Positions 1 to 5,216 of a stretch of 18,126 nucleotides of DNA are shown here, in pieces. The notes below the pieces were generated by a model. The model did not search any database. It worked only from the letters and a program-made list of their open reading frames with translations, and was not told the DNA's origin. The translations under genes and the position numbers were made by a program. How positions within the stretch are numbered: the stretch's first letter is position 1; each line of letters starts with the position of its first letter. Where the stretch lies: the NCBI RefSeq assembly GCF_937926365.1, contig NZ_CALAOH010000167.1, positions 1 to 18,126 on the forward strand, read 5' to 3'. The DNA is from an uncultured Azohydromonas sp. (lineage in GTDB: Bacteria > Pseudomonadota > Gammaproteobacteria > Burkholderiales > Burkholderiaceae_C).

Positions 1-85
1 GTTGCAGCTGCAGCGCCTGGATCTCGTCGCGGCTGGCCAGCTCGATGGGCTCCAGGTCGCCAGGGGCGGGTTGCTTCACGGGCAT
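1..85 (-). CDS. paaK: Phenylacetate-CoA ligase, N-terminal fragment (cut by window edge)
   Basis: Only the first 28 codons are present; the gene continues beyond the left edge. The start is an ATG at 85-83 preceded by a GAGGAG ribosome site. The peptide opens MPVKQPAPGDLEPIE and continues into ASRDEIQALQLQ, which resembles the N-terminus of PaaK, where a short leader leads into the 'ELxALQLxRL' helix. PaaK is the AMP-forming ligase that converts phenylacetate to phenylacetyl-CoA in the cytoplasm, the first step of the aerobic phenylacetate pathway. It lies 29 bp downstream of paaI on the same strand, as the third gene of the operon. The call rests on a short peptide plus strong context; another adenylate-forming enzyme cannot be excluded. 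Confidence 0.75.
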   Translation of the reverse strand, partial: MPVKQPAPGDLEPIELASRDEIQALQLQ

Positions 86-114
86 GGCTTGTCTCCTCTC
101 GTGATGGCAGGTTT

Positions 115-549
115 TCAGGCCTTGACCGCGGGCCGGCCCTTGGCGGTGTAGGAGCGGCCGCGGAACACCGCGATGCGCTCGCCGCGCTGGTTCTCCACCG
201 TCACGTCGTAGACGCCGGTGCGCCCGGCACGCGACACCTCGGCACAGCGCGCGGTCAGCACGTCGCCCAGGCGGCCCGGGGCGACGAAATCGATGCTGAA
301 GCCCGAGGCCACGGTCAGCTCGTCATAGGAGTTGCAGCCGTAGGCGAAGGCCGTGTCGGCCAGCGTGGCGATGAGCCCGCCATGGCAGATGGCGTGGCCG
401 TTGAGCATGTGCTCGCGCACCGTCATGGTCAGCGTGGCGCTGCCCGGCCCGATGGCCGTGACTTCCATGCCCAGCGCCTGCGCGGCGCGGTCCTCGGCGA
501 ACATGCCGGCGCGAACGCGCTCGGCGACTTGCTGCGGCGTCGCAGTCAT
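115..549 (-). CDS. paaI: Hydroxyphenylacetyl-CoA thioesterase PaaI (hotdog fold)
   Basis: This is a 144-residue hotdog-fold thioesterase, close to the ~140 residues usual for PaaI. It carries the family core MLNGHAICHGG (residues 48-58) followed by LADTAFAYGCNS, with catalytic Asp65 and the oxyanion HGG at 56-58. It aligns throughout with E. coli PaaI as I remember it, including the TGVYDV strand and the FRG..Y end. PaaI hydrolyses ring-hydroxylated phenylacetyl-CoA and other dead-end CoA esters, freeing trapped CoA during phenylacetate breakdown. The ATG at 549 has a GGAGG ribosome site 4 bases upstream. It lies 18 bp after paaG and 29 bp before paaK, so the three genes are almost certainly co-transcribed. 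Confidence 0.95.
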   Translation of the reverse strand: MTATPQQVAERVRAGMFAEDRAAQALGMEVTAIGPGSATLTMTVREHMLNGHAICHGGLIATLADTAFAYGCNSYDELTVASGFSIDFVAPGRLGDVLTARCAEVSRAGRTGVYDVTVENQRGERIAVFRGRSYTAKGRPAVKA

Positions 550-567
550 TGAACCTCCGGTAAAGCT

Positions 568-1365
568 TCAGCGGTCGGTGAAGACGGGGGCGCGCTTGGC
601 GCCGAAGGCGGCCACGCCTTCCTGGTAGTCGTGCGCGAAACCCAGCTCGCGCTGCAGCTTCGCTTCGGCCGTGAGCGCATGCGGCAGGCTCAGCTGCTGC
701 GCCTCGTCCATGGCCTGCCGCGTGGCCACCAGCGCCTTGGTCGGCATGCCCGCCAACCGCTGGGCCAGCGCCTGCGCCTGCTCCATCAGCGCCGCGTCGT
801 CCACGCAGCGCCAGATCAACCCGATGCGCTCGGCCTCCTCCGCCGGCAGCTTGTCGCCCAGCAGCGCCAGCCCCAGCGCGCGGGCACGGCCCACCAGCCG
901 CGGCAACAGCCAGGTGCCGCCGCTGTCGGGCACCAGCCCGATCTTGGAGAAGGCCTGGATGAAGCTGGCCGAGCGCGCCGCCAGCACGATGTCGCCGCAC
1001 AGCGCCAGGTTGGCGCCCGCGCCGGCAGCCGCGCCGTTGACGGCCACCACCACCGGCACCGGCATGCTGCGCAGCCGCCGCACCAGCGGACCGTAGTAGC
1101 GCTCGATGGCCACGCCCAGGTCCTTGGGCGGCTGGGCGGGATCGGGGCTCACCAGCGGGTCCGACAAATCCTGCCCGGCGCAGAAGGCCCGCCCCGCGCC
1201 GGTGAGCAGCACGCAACGCACGCTCCGGTCCGCGGCGGCGTTCTCCAACTCCGCCCGCAGCAGCGAGTGCATCTCGCCGTTGAAGCTGTTGAGCGCAGCC
1301 GGCCGGTTCAGCGTCAGCGTGCGCACGGCGCCGCTCTGGGACTTCAGGATCAGGGACTCGGGCAC
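568..1365 (-). CDS. paaG: 1,2-epoxyphenylacetyl-CoA isomerase (crotonase family) PaaG
   Basis: This crotonase-family protein isomerises the ring epoxide of phenylacetyl-CoA to the seven-membered oxepin-CoA, and also shifts double bonds later in the pathway. It has the oxyanion loops FCAGQDL (61-67) and GAAAGAGANL (111-120), the catalytic Asp147 in GLVPDSGGTW, and the C-terminal DYQEGVAAFGAKRAPVF motif, all matching E. coli PaaG. I chose the GTG at 1365-1363, giving 265 residues against 262 in E. coli, because AGGAG sits 8 bases before it. The in-frame ATG at 1419 would add 18 unmatched residues, has no ribosome site and abuts the operator palindrome. It is the first visible gene of the paaG-paaI-paaK operon. 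Function is near certain; the start is likely but not proven. Confidence 0.95.
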   Translation of the reverse strand: MPESLILKSQSGAVRTLTLNRPAALNSFNGEMHSLLRAELENAAADRSVRCVLLTGAGRAFCAGQDLSDPLVSPDPAQPPKDLGVAIERYYGPLVRRLRSMPVPVVVAVNGAAAGAGANLALCGDIVLAARSASFIQAFSKIGLVPDSGGTWLLPRLVGRARALGLALLGDKLPAEEAERIGLIWRCVDDAALMEQAQALAQRLAGMPTKALVATRQAMDEAQQLSLPHALTAEAKLQRELGFAHDYQEGVAAFGAKRAPVFTDR

Positions 1366-1373
1366 CTTGGCAA

Positions 1374-1378
1374 CTCCT
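1374..1378 (-). promoter_or_regulatory. Ribosome binding site selecting the GTG start of paaG
   Basis: The minus strand reads AGGAG here, 8 bases before GTG at 1365. The competing ATG at 1419 has no purine-rich stretch in front of it. Confidence 0.7.
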
Positions 1379-1420
1379 GCATTCAAGCTCGGTCGGCTGT
1401 CCTCGTTGTTGGCAATCATT

Positions 1421-1436
1421 TACCGACCGTTCGGTA
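1421..1436. promoter_or_regulatory. TetR-type operator palindrome upstream of the paa operon (candidate PaaR site)
   Basis: TACCGACCGTTCGGTA is an inverted repeat with 6-bp perfect arms (TACCGA/TCGGTA) around a 4-bp centre. Palindromes of this length and spacing are typical of TetR-family operators, and TetR-type PaaR repressors control paa genes in beta-proteobacteria, released by phenylacetyl-CoA. It lies between the paaG coding region and the likely promoter, so binding would block transcription of the operon. A further CGGTCGG heptamer occurs at 1390-1396. No regulator gene is in the window, so the identity of the repressor is inferred. Confidence 0.65.
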
Positions 1437-1655
1437 GATGATAGGTCGTGGGGCGGCCTTGAGCCAGATCAGGCGCACCCGGACAAACCCTGGTTCAAGC
1501 CATGACTACGGGAAAAACCTGAGCGGCGGCATGCGCATTCCTGCCGGCACGCCATGTGCACCAACCGGGTTTTGCAGCGCCTGCGGCCACCGTCGCGGGA
1601 AGATGGGCCGAGGGTCGCGGCCGCCGGCCGCGCGCCCTCGATGACAAGCAACGAT

Positions 1656-1660
1656 GGAGA
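1656..1660 (+). promoter_or_regulatory. Ribosome binding site fixing the phaC start
   Basis: GGAGA lies 6 bases before ATG 1667 and supports this start over the in-frame ATG at 1556. Confidence 0.65.
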
Positions 1661-1666
1661 CAGCGG

Positions 1667-3418
1667 ATGAGCAACGCTTCCACGCCCGACAACGGCCAAT
1701 GGTTCGCCGATTTGCTGAAATCCCAGCAAGCGGCGCTGGGCCCCTTCGCCGCGGACCAGGCCTTCGCGCCCTGGATGCAGGCCGCCACGGCCTTCACGTC
1801 CTGGCAGCAGGAGACGCTCAGGCAGATGACGTCCTTCTGGCCGATGTCCATGGCCGCGGCCATTCCCGGCTTCCCCAGCGCGGTCAACGTGGCGGCCGAC
1901 AAGCGCTTCTCCGCCGAGGCCTGGACCAGGCACCCGGGCTTCGAGATGCTTTCCAAGGCCTACCTCGCGCAGACGCAGGCGCTGCGCCAGGCGCTGGAGT
2001 CCGCGCCCATGGACGAGCGCAGCAAGTCGCAGTGGGGCTTCCTGCTGCGCCAGGTCGTCGATGCGCTGAGCCCCGCCAACTGCCTGCTCACCAATCCCGA
2101 GGCGCTGCAGACGGCGGTGGACACCGGCGGGCGCAGCCTGATCGAGGGCGCGCGGCTGTTCATGGAAGACTTTGCCAAGGGCCGCGTCTCCATGACCGAC
2201 GAGAAGGCCTTCGAGGTCGGCAAGAACGTGGCGCTGAGCCCGGGCAGCGTGGTGTTCGAGAACGAGCTGTTCCAGCTGCTGCAGTACGCGCCGAGCACGG
2301 AGAACGTGAAGCGCACGCCGTTGCTGATCGTGCCGCCGTGCATCAACAAGTTCTACATCCTGGACCTGCAGCCCGAGAACTCGCTGGTGGCCTACGCGGT
2401 GTCGCAGGGCCACACGGTGTTCCTCGTGTCGTGGCGCAACATCGACGCCTCGCTGGGCCATCTCACCTGGGACGACTACGAGCGCCAGGGCGTGATGACG
2501 GCCATCGACGTGGCGCGCGAGATCGCCGGCAGCGAGCAGGTCAACACCCTGGGCTTCTGCATCGGCGGCTCGCTGCTGGCCTGCACGCTGGCGGTGATGG
2601 CGGCCCAGGGCACGCTCGACAAGGTCGCCAGCATGACGCTGCTGACCACGCTCCTGGACTTCAGCGACACCGGCGAGCTGGGGCTGATGATCACGCCGCA
2701 GTCCATGGCGCTGCGCGAGGCCAGCATCGGCAAGAACGGCGTGCTGCACGGACGGGAGCTGGCGCACATGTTCGCCGCGCTGCGCGCCAACGACCTGATC
2801 TGGCCCTACGTGGTCAACGGCTACCTGCAGGGCAAGGCGCCGCCGCCCTTCGACCTGCTGTACTGGAATGCCGACGACTCCAACCTGCCCGGCCCCATGG
2901 CCTGCTTCTTCATGCGCCGCGGCTACCTGGAGAACAAGATCCGCCAGCCCGGCGGCACGGTGCAGTGCGGCGTGCCGGTGGACCTGCGCCAGGTCACGGT
3001 GCCGGCCTTCCTGTACGCCTCGCGCGAGGACCACATCGTGCCGTGGAAGAGCGCCTATGCCAGCACGCAGCTCCTGGGCGGTCCGCGCACCTTCGTGCTC
3101 GGCGCCAGCGGCCACATTGCCGGCGTGATCAACCCGCCGGCCAAGAAGAAGCGCAGCTACTGGGAGCTGCCGCCGGCCGACGCCGACGATGCCGCGCCCG
3201 CCCCCGAGGCCGAGCAGTTGCCGGCGCTGGACCCGGACCCCGAGCACTGGTTCAAGCAGGCGCAGCAGTACCCGGGCAGCTGGTGGACCACGTGGAGCGA
3301 GTGGCTGGCGCGGCAGGGCGGCGATGACGAGGTGCCGGCGCGCAAGGCGCTGGGCAGCAAGAAGTTCAAGCCCATCGAGCCGGCGCCGGGGCGGTATGTG
3401 AAGGCGAAGGCGACCTGA
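1667..3418 (+). CDS. phaC: Class I poly(3-hydroxyalkanoate) synthase PhaC
   Basis: This 583-residue protein is close to the ~590 residues of class I synthases such as Cupriavidus PhaC1. It polymerises (R)-3-hydroxyacyl-CoA, mainly 3-hydroxybutyryl-CoA, into storage polyester on cytoplasmic granules. It has an N-terminal helical PhaC_N region (about 60-240) and then an alpha/beta hydrolase core. The lipase-like box is GFCIGG with nucleophile Cys298, followed by Asp455 in SREDHIVPW and His483 in GASGHIAGVINPP. The Cys-Asp and Asp-His spacings (157 and 28) match the family. The start is ATG 1667, with GGAGA 6 bases upstream; an upstream in-frame ATG at 1556 would add 37 Arg/Gly-rich residues that do not match the family. 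An acidic Ala/Pro-rich insert at about 504-525 looks lineage-specific. phaA and phaB do not follow it; the next gene converges on it. Confidence 0.96.
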   Translation: MSNASTPDNGQWFADLLKSQQAALGPFAADQAFAPWMQAATAFTSWQQETLRQMTSFWPMSMAAAIPGFPSAVNVAADKRFSAEAWTRHPGFEMLSKAYLAQTQALRQALESAPMDERSKSQWGFLLRQVVDALSPANCLLTNPEALQTAVDTGGRSLIEGARLFMEDFAKGRVSMTDEKAFEVGKNVALSPGSVVFENELFQLLQYAPSTENVKRTPLLIVPPCINKFYILDLQPENSLVAYAVSQGHTVFLVSWRNIDASLGHLTWDDYERQGVMTAIDVAREIAGSEQVNTLGFCIGGSLLACTLAVMAAQGTLDKVASMTLLTTLLDFSDTGELGLMITPQSMALREASIGKNGVLHGRELAHMFAALRANDLIWPYVVNGYLQGKAPPPFDLLYWNADDSNLPGPMACFFMRRGYLENKIRQPGGTVQCGVPVDLRQVTVPAFLYASREDHIVPWKSAYASTQLLGGPRTFVLGASGHIAGVINPPAKKKRSYWELPPADADDAAPAPEAEQLPALDPDPEHWFKQAQQYPGSWWTTWSEWLARQGGDDEVPARKALGSKKFKPIEPAPGRYVKAKAT

Positions 3419-3430
3419 GAAAAGGCGGTG

Positions 3431-3459
3431 CACGGGCGCGTGGCGCCCCTCAGCCCGTG
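3431..3459. terminator. Possible bidirectional terminator between phaC and the histidine kinase gene
   Basis: The 31 bases between the two convergent stop codons contain a 6-bp perfect stem with a 3-base loop (GGGCGC GTG GCGCCC, 3434-3448). An alternative 7-bp stem pairs CACGGGC (3431-3437) with GCCCGTG (3453-3459). Neither is followed by a clear T run on the plus strand. On the minus strand a short CTTTTC follows at 3419-3424. The position between convergent genes is what makes termination plausible. Confidence 0.35.
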
Positions 3460-4574
3460 GTCCGCTCGGCTTCGCGTGCTTCGTGCCGCACCGGCAAGCA
3501 GACTCGGAAGCGCGTACCTTCGCCCAACCGGCTGTCCACCTCGATGCGGCCGCCGTGGCGGCTCACGATGCCATAGGACACCGACAGGCCCAGCCCCGTG
3601 CCCTTGCCTACCGGCTTGGTGGTGAAGAAGGGATCGAAGATGCGTCTCAGATGTTCCGGCGCGATGCTGCAGCCGTTGTCGGCGATCTCGACAAAGACCT
3701 CGTCCGGGCTCAGGCACCCGGTCGTGACGACGATGCGGCCGCGCGACTCGCGCCCGGTCACCGCATGCGCGGCGTTGATCAGCAGATTCATGAACACCTG
3801 GTTCAGCTGCGAGGCCAGGCAATGCACCTGGGGGATCTCACCGTAGCGGCGCTCCACATCGGCCACGTACTTGATCTCGTTGTGCACGATGTTGAGCGTT
3901 GAATCCAGACCCTTGTGCAGATCGGCCCAGACCCATTCCTGCTCTCCGGCGTGCGAGAAGTCCTTCAGGTCCTGGACGATCTGGCGCACGCGCTGCACGC
4001 CCGTGCTGGACTCGCGCAACAACTCCTGCACATCCTCGCGCAGGTAGGCGTAGTCGTGTTCCTCCATCAGCATGCGCAGGGCTGCAGCGTCCGACGGTGG
4101 CAAGGCGCTCAAACGGGCCTCGAACGCGGCGACGATCGCCAACAGCGACTGCACATAGGTCTGCAAACTCGTGAGATTGGAGCCGACGTAGCCGATCGGG
4201 TTGTTGATCTCATGTGCCACGCCGGCCGCGAGCTGACCGATCGAGGCCATCTTCTCGGCTTGCACGAGCTGGCTTTGCGTCTTCTCAAGGCGGCGGATCA
4301 GCGCCTGCTGCTCATCGGCCTGCCGCTGGCGCTCGGCCAGTTCGGCTCGCAGACGATCGTTGCGATCGTTGAGCTCGCGCGACATCAGGTTGAGTGATCG
4401 CTCGATCATCGCGCGATCGGTGTCAGCGTCTTCGTAGGCCTGGCTGATGGCGGCGAGCAGGTTTTCCAGCCCTGCAGGCGTCGCCTCGATCGAGCCGAAG
4501 GCGCGCCTGAGCTGGCGCTGCAGCAATTTGTGCGATGAGGCCGGGGTGGCCCCGGTGGACGGATCGGTGTTCAT
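3450..4574 (-). CDS. Soluble sensor histidine kinase (FIST-associated)
   Basis: This 374-residue kinase has no signal peptide or membrane segment, so it should be cytoplasmic. An N-terminal helical region (15-60) and a coiled coil (65-110) lead to the dimerisation/phosphoacceptor domain, with His121 in GVAHEINNPIGYVGSNL. The ATPase domain has the N box at 257-270 (Asn267), the G1 box DNG at 299-301, the F box FDPFFTTK at 313-320 and the G2 box GKGTGLGL at 323-330. All are intact, except that the usual DNGxGI reads DNGCSI. The ATG overlaps the stop of the FIST gene by 4 bp (ATGA), so the two are translationally coupled. Likely phospho-partners are the two receiver domains encoded divergently at 5217-8147 and 9233-10558. 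The kinase call is secure; partners and signal are inferred. Confidence 0.92.
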   Translation of the reverse strand: MNTDPSTGATPASSHKLLQRQLRRAFGSIEATPAGLENLLAAISQAYEDADTDRAMIERSLNLMSRELNDRNDRLRAELAERQRQADEQQALIRRLEKTQSQLVQAEKMASIGQLAAGVAHEINNPIGYVGSNLTSLQTYVQSLLAIVAAFEARLSALPPSDAAALRMLMEEHDYAYLREDVQELLRESSTGVQRVRQIVQDLKDFSHAGEQEWVWADLHKGLDSTLNIVHNEIKYVADVERRYGEIPQVHCLASQLNQVFMNLLINAAHAVTGRESRGRIVVTTGCLSPDEVFVEIADNGCSIAPEHLRRIFDPFFTTKPVGKGTGLGLSVSYGIVSRHGGRIEVDSRLGEGTRFRVCLPVRHEAREAERTTG

Positions 4575-4897
4575 GCTTCGGCGAAGGTGGCGATCTCGGC
4601 GCCGTCGCTGCCAGGCGCAATGGTCACCTCGACGCTTTCGACGGTGCGACTTTCAAAGTGCGCCGCAGTGACCACGAGCGTGTCGTCGTGGACGGTCGTT
4701 CCCGCCACCTCGCCCGCGGTCGAGCAACCCACGCAGGTGGCGTGCGGGAACGCCACGCGCAGCGCGCTCGTTGGCTCGTCGCGTTGCAGCAAGGCGCCGC
4801 CGCCGAAGACAAACACCAACTGTGCCGGCGAGTCACCTGCCGGCAGAGCAGGCGCCCAGCCGGCAGCGCGGGTCCATAGGTACTGGCCGATGTGCAT
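4571..4897 (-). CDS. Short FIST-N domain protein (truncated or minimal sensor)
   Basis: This 108-residue protein contains only the front of a FIST N domain: the strand QLVFVFGG, then FPHATCVGCSTAGEVAG with the hallmark GCSTAGE at 57-63, then the following strands. FIST proteins usually have about 380 residues with N and C domains and are proposed to bind small ligands, possibly amino acids, as input to signalling proteins. Here the frame ends in the ATGA overlap with the kinase, about where the FIST N domain would normally continue (FAEAL... helix), and no FIST C follows. The start ATG 4897 has GGAGA 4 bases upstream; reading further upstream (to 5251) gives Arg-rich residues without domain character. 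The ribosome site and coupling argue that it is expressed. It may be a remnant of a longer gene after an internal deletion, or a working minimal sensor. Confidence 0.75.
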   Translation of the reverse strand: MHIGQYLWTRAAGWAPALPAGDSPAQLVFVFGGGALLQRDEPTSALRVAFPHATCVGCSTAGEVAGTTVHDDTLVVTAAHFESRTVESVEVTIAPGSDGAEIATFAEA

Positions 4898-5216
4898 GAG
4901 GTCTCCGTTGCGCAAGGGCCCGACGTTCGAGGCCGGGGATCGTGCAGTTATCGGCTGGTTCGGGGTGGAATCGAGGCGTGCGAGTCCCACTCCCGTGGCG
5001 AACTTCACGCCCGGGCGCCACGACGCCTCAACCCGCCTCCAGACAGGCCGAAGAGTTCTACAGCGGGTGGTGTTCCGAATGCCTGCTGCAACTGTGCAGA
5101 CGCCAGGCATCCGGATGCGTCCGTCCCGCGCCCAGTTGTGTTCTATCCATGCGCGCGGCCGCCTGCTGCGACGCGCGGCAAGGCCGAAACCTGTTGTCCA
5201 AGCTCGTTCCATCGCC
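4898..5216. promoter_or_regulatory. Divergent control region between the FIST/kinase and EAL operons
   Basis: These 319 bases separate the divergent starts at 4897 (minus) and 5217 (plus) and must hold promoters for both signalling transcripts. I could not recognise a convincing -35/-10 pair or a sigma-54 site. The only distinct element is a perfect 12-bp palindrome at 5107-5118. Open frames run through the region in both directions, but their translations are Arg-rich and match no domain. Confidence 0.5.
5107..5118. promoter_or_regulatory. Perfect 12-bp palindrome GCATCCGGATGC (candidate operator)
   Basis: GCATCCGGATGC is its own reverse complement. It sits about 100 bases before the EAL-REC gene and about 210 before the FIST gene, in the divergent promoter region. 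Chance palindromes of 12 bp are uncommon but possible in GC-rich DNA, and no regulator can be assigned. Confidence 0.3.

Noticed and set aside
572..579. CGGTCGGT, a half-site like the paa operator, at the 3' end of paaG
   Set aside because: It has no matching second arm and lies within coding sequence for the C-terminal TDR residues, so it is most likely chance.
1469..3433. A 654-codon minus-strand frame opposite phaC
   Set aside because: The translation is low-complexity Arg/His/Leu. phaC on the plus strand has all family motifs.
4587..5216. N-terminal extension of the EAL-REC protein by up to 210 residues
   Set aside because: The extension overlaps the divergent FIST gene and promoter region, and its translation is antisense to FIST. 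The PAS domain begins shortly after ATG 5217.
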